From: Paulinella micropora
Taxonomy: Eukaryota; Cercozoa; Imbricatea; Euglyphida
Direction of reading: 5' to 3'
NCBI GenBank assembly: GCA_009731375.1
Contig: BJOX01000235.1
Location: 469,388-515,045, forward strand
Length of the DNA: 45,658 nt
Made by a program: the position numbers and the translations under genes. Every line of letters starts with the position of its first letter. Within the stretch, counting starts at the first letter, position 1. Under the pieces are notes generated by a model. It saw only the letters and a program-made list of their open reading frames with translations. It was not told the DNA's origin and did not search any database. Of this stretch, positions 1 through 8,143 are shown one piece after another.

Positions 1-811
1 TCAGTGGCTCACAGGGGGGGTGGGGGGCAGATTCAAGCTACGGCCCGGCGGTTCCCATTCAGTGACTTGAATTATATAAATCGGACCTAGTCATGCAGTG
101 GTGTTGGGAACATGGAAGTGGCAAAATCGACCAGCCTTGATCTCGGCTTTCTCATTCAAATGATAGTGGTGATATATTGACAGTAATCTTGATTTACGTA
201 AGCACTCTTTTAATATTAATAGAATACTTGCCGCTCATAGAGCTGAGTGGGAAGCAGAAGAGATAAAATAGAGAAGGTATTGTATTATTGAAGAGATATT
301 ACAATTTGGTCTTTAATGATTCGTGAACTGATAATTCGTCAAAAGTTCCGATGTCAAAAAAACATCAATCACTGAATAAATTTCAAGCCAAGTACGGCTT
401 TATCTGAAAGCAGCAACCTCAGACAAATCATGTTCATCTTGAATCAGTCCTGTATTGGCATTCAACTTCTTTTGAAATTGGAACTTGTGACGAATTAATA
501 TTAATATTAATACCATCACGAATTATTATTACACCCATCACCGCCTTTTCAAAGTTCTAGTGCGGTTCAAGTCAAGTTCGCCCCGTTCATTTTTCCACGT
601 TTACCGTGACCGTCAGGCCATACGCCTTTAATATTAATAATTCACTCGTACGAAGGACTCTAGTGCAAAGTCTACATTGATCATCACATTCGCAAGGGAG
701 TGAGCAGTCAGCGGCTCAGCATGCTATTAATATCTGGCCCGGGCCCAAGCACACTATTGCTCTGTCCCTTAATCTCCCACGTTGCACCGACACTGAGAGT
801 CCAAAAACTTA
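1..811. repeat. Left arm of long inverted repeat
   Basis: This stretch is the reverse complement of 16647-17415, continuing at 15125-15176 on the far side of an LTR insertion. Outer parts match almost base for base (for example 60-135 against 17270-17345). Inner parts are about 80% similar by eye. The left arm carries extra short AT-rich inserts of ATTAATATTAAT type, for example near 500-520 and 625-640, that the right arm lacks or has in a different form. No coding frame is visible. The arm starts at base 1, so it may continue outside the window. It could be a terminal inverted repeat of a large transposon or two opposed insertions of one repeat. Confidence 0.8.
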
Positions 812-1093
812 TATATTGCTGTTGACATTCAAGACAACAACAAAAATTAGTTTTTCATTTTTGTGTCAGATTTTCATTTTTGTGACAGTTTTTCATTTTT
901 GTGACAAAAATTCAAATTTTCAAATTTAATGGTAACATTTCGCGAAAATTTACGATATTTTGCGGACGAATATAGCCGTTAATTTGAAAAATTCAAATTT
1001 TCACCCAAAATCAAAATTCCAACCAAAACTGAAATTCCAACCAAAACAGAAAAATCAATTTTTTTTGTTGTCTTGAATGTCAACAGCAATATA
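812..1093. mobile_element. MITE-like element with 29-bp perfect TIRs
   Basis: The ends 812-840 and 1065-1093 are perfect 29-bp inverted repeats starting TATATTGCTGTTGAC. TTA lies directly outside both ends (809-811 and 1094-1096), which fits a 3-bp target duplication. The interior is AT-rich and non-coding, with three copies of a TTTTCATTTTTGTG motif around 855-905 and two of AAATTCCAACCAAAAC around 1013-1050. A TTA duplication is typical of PIF/Harbinger-type elements, but the TIR sequence alone does not identify the family. Confidence 0.75.
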
Positions 1094-1238
1094 TTAATAA
1101 ATAAATTATGTTGAATTTTTTTTTTTTTTTTTTTTTTTGCCAGGCTAAAATGATTGTACGGTACAAGTTGAGAAAGACACAAAAGTATTCCCACCCAAAG
1201 ACGTAGCGATTGCAGGGTACCCGCGGCGTCACTACAAC
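1094..1238. other. Spacer with poly(T) run, no gene
   Basis: It contains a T run at about 1117-1138 followed by unique-looking sequence up to the LTR at 1239. The run could be the poly(A) tail of a minus-strand retroposed sequence, but nothing recognisable is attached to it. No gene is seen. Confidence 0.4.
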
Positions 1239-1483
1239 TGTAATCTCCTCAACGATAGCTCGTAAAAAGTCGGTACTACAACCAAACACAGTCCTCAAGA
1301 ATGAGAATGATGTCTCCTTATATTAGCCTGAGCTCAGTGAAGCCAAAAAAAGGAAAACTGCAACAGACCAGGAATAAAATGGCATCAGGTCCAAATCCTG
1401 ACAAATAATATTGAAAAACAAGCTGGTGCACCTGTCACCAGGAAAAGGTTTTTTTACCTGCTATCCGGGGGGTGATGCCTACA
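1239..1483 (-). repeat. 3' LTR of gypsy-like element
   Basis: On the minus strand it starts TGTAGGCATCACCCCCCGG and ends with ATTACA, so it has TG...CA ends. It matches 11627-11955 along its length apart from the gap-related duplication there. It also resembles 15181-15399 and 16432-16646 more distantly, sharing both ends and the block around GAGAATGATGTCTC. Length is 245 bp. Confidence 0.85.
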
Positions 1484-1495
1484 TTACCCCCTCCC
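1484..1495 (-). promoter_or_regulatory. Polypurine tract of gypsy-like element
   Basis: The minus strand reads GGGAGGGGGTAA directly before the 3' LTR. The short relative has GGAGGGGGTAC at the same place (16421-16431). This is the expected plus-strand primer for reverse transcription. Confidence 0.8.
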
Positions 1496-1500
1496 GATTT

Positions 1501-1527
1501 TATGACGAAAATATCATTTTCGTCATA
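1501..1527. promoter_or_regulatory. Hairpin next to the polypurine tract
   Basis: TATGACGAAAAT (1501-1512) and ATTTTCGTCATA (1516-1527) form a perfect 12-bp stem with a 3-base loop, 5 bases from the polypurine tract. In the short relative, 16386-16411 forms a similar stem with different bases and one mismatch. The paired changes suggest that the structure, not the sequence, is kept. Its role is unknown; RNA processing, packaging or plus-strand priming are possible. Confidence 0.6.
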
Positions 1528-1840
1528 CACCTTCTGATTTCTTTCTGCAAATAGTATGCGCTATGGAGTCATGCCACACAGCGCATCGACCCACGGATAG
1601 ACGCTAAAAGACGATAAATATATCCTCATACAGCACGTCAAAGCGGATTCTCTAGCCTTTTTGTAAATTTTGAACTCCTTCCCCTCAATTTCTTTTTTTT
1701 TTTTTTCGACAGTATGTCAAGAACAAACGTACTATTAATAAAAAAATACAAGCAACGTGGTGCTGTAGTACGATTCCCCCTTTGATCTCCTTCTTCTTCT
1801 TATCATCATTATTATTATCATTATTATTATTATTTTTCAC
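1528..1840. other. 3' UTR remainder and pyrimidine/ATT-rich stretch
   Basis: On the minus strand, 1528 to about 1690 reads as 3' UTR leading to the polypurine tract; the part nearest the tract resembles 16360-16385. From about 1690 the sequence has a T run, then CTT and ATT repeats, ending TATTTTTCACAG at 1842. That last stretch looks like a 3' splice site immediately before the integrase exon on the plus strand. No gene is seen here. Confidence 0.45.
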
Positions 1841-4471
1841 AGGGAGCTGGCGCGGTGGCAAGCGTTCTTGTCTTGTTTCGATTTTACAATGGTCCATCTA
1901 CCGGGAAAGCGAAATGTGGTCGCTGATAGCCTCTCTAGGCTAGAGTTTAACTCAGAAGTATCGGCGTTGGTGTCCACGGTGGAGATGGAAGACTTGTCCA
2001 CTGACAAGGTGTATGAGGTCAGCCACATTGAGGCGATGGAGATGGCGAGTGGAGTCCGATATGACCGCACAGGTCTACGGTACAGTCCACAAGGCCCGGA
2101 TCACGGGATATGTTGTGAGCTACATACCCAGGAGGACGCTGAGTGGTCCTATGAGGTATATGAGAATGCGAAGGCGAACATAAGAGAGGAAGAGGAGACG
2201 CAGGAAGTTTATGCGGAGCCTCCTCAAGAGCGGAGAAGTGACCTAGACGATGACCCGGAAAGAATCGGGGTACGGCTAGAAGATGGTACTATCCATATAG
2301 CCTCGCCTACCGCATGGAGGCAACAACAGGCTCAAGATCCGGAGTTTAAAGAACTGATACAGTTATATCAGAACCCGGATGAGCTACGGATGACGAAAGC
2401 GATCAAAGATCAGATGAAGGAGATGGGATGGAGAGATGGTCTACTGTGGTACAAGGGCCTTCACGGTCGCTATGCGTCACAGCCGGACAAATGGACCCTT
2501 TGGGTACCGGAGAGTCTGAGACGATTTATATTTGTCGCAGCCCACAATTGCCCACTTTTGGCGCATCCGGGTCGACAACGAACTCATATGTTCGTAGCGA
2601 GGCGATTCTGGTGGAAGAAGATGAAGGAGGAGATAGATCAGGCGGTGGATGCATGCATCCCGTGCAAGATAAACAAAACACCACTGAAGGCAAATTTCGG
2701 CCTGATTGGCGAATTTCCTCTTCATGCGGGGATGTTTGAGTTTATACACATTGATCATGTGGGACCTTTCCCAGAATCGAAGGATGGTTACAAATACCTC
2801 CTTACGGCTATTGACAGAGCCACCAACTATGTGTGGATCATCCCTGTCAAAGACGTTACCGGCAAGACGACGGCCGAGGCGCTGATCGATAGGATCATCT
2901 CACAGATCGGAGTACCAAGAAAGATATGTTCTGATCGAGGCTCGGACTTTAATAACGAGGTCATCGACAAACTATCTAAGTATTACGGGATGAAATGGCA
3001 ATATGTTACTGCCTATAACCCGCGAGCAAATGGGAAAATCGAGCGGGTACACAGACCCCTCAAAGCCTCGCTAAAGATGTATTGCACGAAGAAGGAGAAT
3101 CAAAGAGCATGGGTCGAGGCAGCACCATCATTTGCGTTTGCAATGAACTGTCTACCCTCTACGGCGTTAGGAGGCTCGAAGAGCTCAATCTCGCCATATC
3201 AGTTAGTATATGGGCGTGAGCCTGATATCCCGACTTCGCTCCTTCACCCAAAAGACACTTGGGCGGATGCGGATGAGTTGTTTGGGATGAGACTTAGAGT
3301 GAAGATGGAGGCGGAACAAATAGTCAGGGCGCATAGAGAGGCGGAGCGCCGAAAGACTGATGCTGAAGGGGTGCGACAAGCGCACTTGGATCAGATCAAG
3401 TTCCAGGTCGGGGATATTGTACTATTGTACCATCCTCAAGTCCCGAAGGGAGTCAGCTCTAAGCTGTTCACTCACTGGAAAGGACCTTATCAGATTATGG
3501 AACAGACGGGACCTCTGAATTACAAGATCAGGGGTAGAGGGAAGGTGCAAATTGTGAATGTAAGAAGGCTGATTAAGTATGATCCCTTCTTACTGGAAGA
3601 TGAATCCGTTGAGGAGGCGTTAAAACGGATGAAGGATGATTTCAAAGAGGTGCCGCCCATCCACAAGGAGGCTGGCATAGACCAAGACGATGCTTATCGG
3701 GCACCGATAGCTGAGAAGGAGGAGAGTGAGGTGGACAGCAAGGAGAAGACTGACCGCATAAGCGCGGTGGGGACTCAGTCCAAGTCTCCGCGAGAGCATA
3801 GCGGAAAGAAGGAGAAGATCACAGAGGCGCAGCTAAGGAGAGCGCGGAATGATCTTATCAACGACCAACCGAGGAAGGCGATGAGGTCGATGAGATCAAA
3901 GGACGTCCACCAGGAGGAGGAGGGGACGGACACTGACCCAAACGCGGGCAACGTTGAGATTGTCCATGAGCGATGGAAGGAAGGCGATGCGATAGCAACC
4001 ATCGCATGGGTGAAAAATGTTTTCTATCTGATGAGACCAGCGGAACAACATGTCGCTGATGACACTCTCTCAGACTTATACTTGATGCGGGTCGTGGCGG
4101 TCCCACGACAGATGCGTGTCACACGGACACTCAAAATATCATCAGCCGCAAAGATAGTACAACCGATACTCCAGTTCTGGAGAAGTATGGACCCGGTTGA
4201 GGATCCAAAGGCAAGACATTATCTGCCAGTATATAAAGACGCAAAAAGTCTCGAGACATGGGATGATACAATTACTCCCAGAGACAAGGATTACACTGCG
4301 TGGACCATTCAGACACTGCCAAGAGGAGTGCTTGATGTCCCTTTTGAATTATCGTTGGGCGGAATCCCTAATAAGATCTGGGACATTCTCGAACAGTCAA
4401 AGTTCGATCTGACTTTTGTTGGTGGTCCTCCACCAGGCAAAGAAATCCGCGCCAGACGACGAAGGCAGTGA
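1841..4471 (+). CDS. RNase H tail and integrase of gypsy-like pol, inverted
   Basis: The frame is open from about 1838 without an ATG, so this is a 3' pol fragment, not a gene with its own start. The first 30 codons match the end of a Ty3-type RNase H/connection (VHLPGKRNVVADSLSRLE). Integrase follows. Counting from the TTG at 1868, the zinc site is H226, H233, C263, C266, the catalytic triad is D296, D356, E392 (DD35E), and a GPY motif is at 539-541. About 300 residues after the GPY module are of unknown function; I see no clear chromodomain. The missing upstream half (protease, RT, RNase H) is at 8140-4949 on the other strand. Catalytic residues are intact, so the rearrangement looks young. 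TGA stop at 4469-4471. Confidence 0.85.
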   Translation, partial: RELARWQAFLSCFDFTMVHLPGKRNVVADSLSRLEFNSEVSALVSTVEMEDLSTDKVYEVSHIEAMEMASGVRYDRTGLRYSPQGPDHGICCELHTQEDAEWSYEVYENAKANIREEEETQEVYAEPPQERRSDLDDDPERIGVRLEDGTIHIASPTAWRQQQAQDPEFKELIQLYQNPDELRMTKAIKDQMKEMGWRDGLLWYKGLHGRYASQPDKWTLWVPESLRRFIFVAAHNCPLLAHPGRQRTHMFVARRFWWKKMKEEIDQAVDACIPCKINKTPLKANFGLIGEFPLHAGMFEFIHIDHVGPFPESKDGYKYLLTAIDRATNYVWIIPVKDVTGKTTAEALIDRIISQIGVPRKICSDRGSDFNNEVIDKLSKYYGMKWQYVTAYNPRANGKIERVHRPLKASLKMYCTKKENQRAWVEAAPSFAFAMNCLPSTALGGSKSSISPYQLVYGREPDIPTSLLHPKDTWADADELFGMRLRVKMEAEQIVRAHREAERRKTDAEGVRQAHLDQIKFQVGDIVLLYHPQVPKGVSSKLFTHWKGPYQIMEQTGPLNYKIRGRGKVQIVNVRRLIKYDPFLLEDESVEEALKRMKDDFKEVPPIHKEAGIDQDDAYRAPIAEKEESEVDSKEKTDRISAVGTQSKSPREHSGKKEKITEAQLRRARNDLINDQPRKAMRSMRSKDVHQEEEGTDTDPNAGNVEIVHERWKEGDAIATIAWVKNVFYLMRPAEQHVADDTLSDLYLMRVVAVPRQMRVTRTLKISSAAKIVQPILQFWRSMDPVEDPKARHYLPVYKDAKSLETWDDTITPRDKDYTAWTIQTLPRGVLDVPFELSLGGIPNKIWDILEQSKFDLTFVGGPPPGKEIRARRRRQ

Positions 4472-4948
4472 CAAAGAAACTATTTTTCTTTATGCGTCTC
4501 AAATAAACTGATTGATTGCCCACGGCGTATCATGATTTGATCATGCATCATCAGTTATCAATATGAATATTAAAAAGACTCAGTGATATAACTTGGCATT
4601 CGATCGCAACATACGAGTGCGAAAGGTCGATCGACGATGATACTACACCGTATACGGGGATCGCTAGTGTATTGAGCGATGGTGTTCCCGGGTATGACCC
4701 TTTCCAAGTCCTGGGATGATGTTCTCGAAAATGAAATGTTCTCTGAAACTTTCATTAAATTATTTTTTACGACAGATTATATACTGTCGTACCTGAGCAC
4801 GGTCAATCTCTACTTGTGTCGGTATATCGCAGGGTCGGGTACATACACCTCGACTTCGGATTTAGCTATTAGGACTGGCCCCTAATACTATATCATAGGA
4901 TATCCGCCTCATACAAGGGTATGTCATTAAAAAAGACAATGTACTTAC
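4472..4948 (+). other. 3' UTR of gypsy-like element, inverted part
   Basis: No coding. Bases about 4640-4905 align with 16090-16325 of the short relative, including GAGCGATGGTGTT, TCTCTACTTGT and TATATCGCA blocks. In both, this lies downstream of where pol ends or was deleted. Homology fades near 4905, close to the inversion breakpoint at about 4948. Confidence 0.6.
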
Positions 4949-7900
4949 GATCCGTCCCGTCTGTTCATGATTCATCAACCATAACAGGTTATGATGATCA
5001 GTTCTGACAGTAAATTGAGGTCCTCCCCACAAATACTCTCTGAGCCTCTTGAGGGCCCATACTACCGCCAACGCCTCTCTTTGCCTTGTGCAATAGTTTC
5101 TCTCCGCCGCACACAACTTCCTACTAATAAACATGATTGGGCGTAATTTCTTCTCCTCATCCTCTTGTTGTAATACAGCCCCAATCGCAAACTTAGATGC
5201 GTCTGTATCGACTACGAATTGTTTCGTAAAGTCGGGCATCGTTAACACCAGTCCTCCGTCTTTCGGGTCTTTGTAAATGAGATCTTTGAGCGCATGAAAC
5301 GCTTGCAAAGCCTCTTCGTCCCACTTCTCAAAGTCTCCAAAATCTATCATTTTCTCCACTTTAGCCCGTGTTGCACCCCAATCGGGTATAAACTGGCTAT
5401 AGTATTGCGCCATCGCAAGGAATGAGTGCAATTCAGTGCGGTTCTTCGGTATCGGTCGATTCATAATCTCCTCCCTCTTCTCTTTGGATATCGAGACTCG
5501 ATTATGGGAGATCTCGTACCCTAAGTATGTCACACTCGTCTTGGCAAGTTGACACTTCTTTAGATTGCACTTCAGGCCAAAAGCTCCGATGCGCCTGAAT
5601 ATATCGGACAAATGATCGATATGCTCCTCCATTGTGTTAGAGTATACGATAATGTCATCGATATAGCAAAATGCATATTCTCCCGCCTTCTGTCCCCGCC
5701 TTCTCATAAAGCCACCGTCAGACAAATCATCGTACTGACTGCTCAACATCTTCTGCATCGCCTTCTGGAAAAGTCCTGGGGCTTGCTTGAGGCCCATCGG
5801 AAGCACTTTCCATTGGTATATTTCCATACCCACCACAAACGCCGTCAGCCATCTGGACTTTTCCTCCAGTGGTATCTGCCAGAAGCCATTCTTAAGGTCA
5901 ATGACCGAATAGAATTTTGCATTCCGCAGTACTCTCCTTCCTTCTTCTAATGTCGGGAGAGGATTTCTCTCTTCCTCCAGCACCTTGTTAACACGAGCAT
6001 AGTTAACTGTCAGGCGCCATTCTCCTCCTGGCTTCGGCACTATTCTCGGTTGTGAGACTATTGAGGATGTTGATCTCTCAATAAAGTCCTCATTGAGCAG
6101 CTGTCTTGCTAGCTCCTCCGCTATCTTCGCCTCATGTATACTCAAATTCGCCCTTCGTGGTGCCGGTGACGGCTCCGCACCCGGTATTTTGTAAATAACC
6201 GCAGTGAAATCTTCAGGCTTGACACCACCTGCATGTGGAGGGTCAAAAATTTCCTTGTTCGCCTCTAATTTGGCTTTTAAAAGCTCCTTCTCCTTCTCCG
6301 TGCCTACTCCTTCTTCCAATATTTTCCGCGCCGCCTCTTGAAAATCTTCATCAGACATCTGCTTATGCTGCTTGAGGGGTTCTCTGTCCTCCTCCAAGCC
6401 TAAGTCCTCTTCCGAGACATCATCTAGGCCCGTCTTTTCATACGTGACCGTGTCCGGCTCATCATCTTTACCGAGCTCCACCAGCATGTCAATGAGTCTC
6501 GCGTATTGCAAAGGAGCTTTACGGGTGTAAAAACCATCAAAGCATGTGAATGCTTGCGGTATCAATTTCAACTTGTCGAGGTCTCTGAGCTTCCGCTTGT
6601 ATGCACTGCTCTGCTCACGAGTTCCCATACGACAAGCCACCACTAGCTGTTGCTTGCGAGAGGGTACCGGTATAGGATGATCAATAAGCCGGTCCCTTAT
6701 TTCCTGCGCCCATATCGCCTTCTCATTATATGGCAGGATAATAGTATACGGCTTATTATTTTCGAATAAAGTCCGTAAGCATTTCTTCACTTCAGACAGT
6801 GAACGCGGCCACGTGGGCTCGTCACCCCAGAAATCAGTAATAAAACTTTTAATAGTTTCTGGTGGAGTATCCGGGATTCGCCCCGTTCTCCTTGGTACAA
6901 ACGCCTCCCTTTTTTCTTCTCCTACTTTCGCATGGAAACAGTATCCGTTAGTAATATGGACATCTGTTCCTACTCCTTCCGCGAATCTCGCCAACGACGG
7001 GCTTCTTTGTGCGACACATATAATCTCCTCCTTTCGCTTCTCGATTAAGTCATCAATAGACTTTTTGTCCCAATGGCATGTCGGAACTGTGACAGTGCAC
7101 ACTTGGGATTCCCAATTGTCGGTCCAGGACAGTTCATCCGGTCTTACGACATGGGGGTGAACGTACACCTCAAGTGCCTCATGTGCGATGGCCATCTTTT
7201 TGTGATCCGTCGCTAGACTCAGCTCATAAGCCTCATAAGAGTCAGTAGCGTTGAAGGGATCAATATCGTTCTCTTCTCCTCTTTTTACTCCATATATCAC
7301 TCGCCGTGCGGCGCAATCAATCACAGCCCCCATCGTAGCCAATTGGTCATACGATAGTAATATTGACCCGTGGTAACCGGGGACGACATAGAGGTCCATA
7401 CGGTATACTCGTGCGGATTTCAATTTAAAGGTCAGTGTGATGATTCCCGTGATATCCGTCCGGCTGCTCACTCCTTTGAGAGTGCCCGTTGACTTTTTCA
7501 TATTTCCGTCCACCCAGTCCCGGTATCGATTAAAAAACTTCCTGCCGACAATATTAATATTCGCCATCGTATCATTACCAACTTTTAATATTGTCTTCAA
7601 TGTTTCACAATAAAGTTCCGTATAACACAGAGCATCGGGCCTGTGTATATTGGCTGCGAGAACAAGAACTTTACGTTCCAAATTTTGGAGTCTTGTCTCT
7701 AAGTTTTTCAACTCCTCCTTCTTCTCCTCCTGCTTCACCTCATTAACATTTTTATTATTCTGCGGTACTGGTGCGTTTACTATTTGAGCGACATTGTCTT
7801 GTGGTACTTGAGTACACACATTGTCTTTTTGCTCGCCACCCGCCGCGACCGTAGACATTGAGTCTGTTCGTGGTTGTTTGCTTGGCCGAGGCGATACGTC

Positions 7901-8107
7901 TGCCATTGGCCTCCTCGCCTCCATCGCAAGTCTCGCCTTCCTATTTGCATCAGTTATCATTGGTAACCGTGCTGTATGAACGGGTATGAGACTACCTTGG
8001 GGCTGCAGTCTCTGTGTACCCACATCTTTGTTTTCACATAGAGGAAGCGTTGGCCCAGTCTGCACAACAGCATTAGAAAGCACTGTGACTTTAGGGTTAA
8101 ACTTCAC
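4862..8107 (-). CDS. Pol: protease, reverse transcriptase, RNase H (truncated)
   Basis: The frame opens at 8140, right after the gag TGA, with no ATG; residue numbers count from the GTG at 8107. A coiled, charged linker at about 125-150 precedes a retropepsin-like domain (about 165-275). Its active site reads DTMA (179-182) where DTGA is usual, and its second motif reads ILLSYD. The reverse transcriptase palm spans about 675-870, with YIDD at 815-818. RNase H starts at about 964 with VDTDAS (D967, D969) and stops abruptly after MNHEQTGRI at residue 1053 (4949). The last 28 residues to the TGA at 4862 are junk from the inverted segment. At the break the minus strand reads ATC|GTAAGTAC, like a splice donor. 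The protein converts element RNA into cDNA within particles. Expression as a Gag-Pol readthrough product is inferred. Confidence 0.9.
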   Translation of the reverse strand: MKFNPKVTVLSNAVVQTGPTLPLCENKDVGTQRLQPQGSLIPVHTARLPMITDANRKARLAMEARRPMADVSPRPSKQPRTDSMSTVAAGGEQKDNVCTQVPQDNVAQIVNAPVPQNNKNVNEVKQEEKKEELKNLETRLQNLERKVLVLAANIHRPDALCYTELYCETLKTILKVGNDTMANINIVGRKFFNRYRDWVDGNMKKSTGTLKGVSSRTDITGIITLTFKLKSARVYRMDLYVVPGYHGSILLSYDQLATMGAVIDCAARRVIYGVKRGEENDIDPFNATDSYEAYELSLATDHKKMAIAHEALEVYVHPHVVRPDELSWTDNWESQVCTVTVPTCHWDKKSIDDLIEKRKEEIICVAQRSPSLARFAEGVGTDVHITNGYCFHAKVGEEKREAFVPRRTGRIPDTPPETIKSFITDFWGDEPTWPRSLSEVKKCLRTLFENNKPYTIILPYNEKAIWAQEIRDRLIDHPIPVPSRKQQLVVACRMGTREQSSAYKRKLRDLDKLKLIPQAFTCFDGFYTRKAPLQYARLIDMLVELGKDDEPDTVTYEKTGLDDVSEEDLGLEEDREPLKQHKQMSDEDFQEAARKILEEGVGTEKEKELLKAKLEANKEIFDPPHAGGVKPEDFTAVIYKIPGAEPSPAPRRANLSIHEAKIAEELARQLLNEDFIERSTSSIVSQPRIVPKPGGEWRLTVNYARVNKVLEEERNPLPTLEEGRRVLRNAKFYSVIDLKNGFWQIPLEEKSRWLTAFVVGMEIYQWKVLPMGLKQAPGLFQKAMQKMLSSQYDDLSDGGFMRRRGQKAGEYAFCYIDDIIVYSNTMEEHIDHLSDIFRRIGAFGLKCNLKKCQLAKTSVTYLGYEISHNRVSISKEKREEIMNRPIPKNRTELHSFLAMAQYYSQFIPDWGATRAKVEKMIDFGDFEKWDEEALQAFHALKDLIYKDPKDGGLVLTMPDFTKQFVVDTDASKFAIGAVLQQEDEEKKLRPIMFISRKLCAAERNYCTRQREALAVVWALKRLREYLWGGPQFTVRTDHHNLLWLMNHEQTGRIVSTLSFLMTYPCMRRISYDIVLGASPNS

Positions 8108-8140
8108 AGTCTTCTCCTTCCTCTCTTCTTCCCCCTCCAG

Positions 8141-8143
8141 TCA
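8141..8143 (-). promoter_or_regulatory. In-frame TGA between gag and pol (possible readthrough)
   Basis: Minus strand reads GAA TGA CTG GAG. The frame continues open for 1,092 codons into pol with no shift. No separate pol ATG is needed or seen close by. UGA followed by CU is a context known to favour readthrough in some viral RNAs. The following 30 bases are purine-rich; I see no obvious pseudoknot. Confidence 0.5.

Noticed and set aside
1685-2070. Minus-strand frames opposite the integrase start
   Set aside because: Shadow of the plus-strand RNase H/integrase frame, which carries all the conserved motifs.
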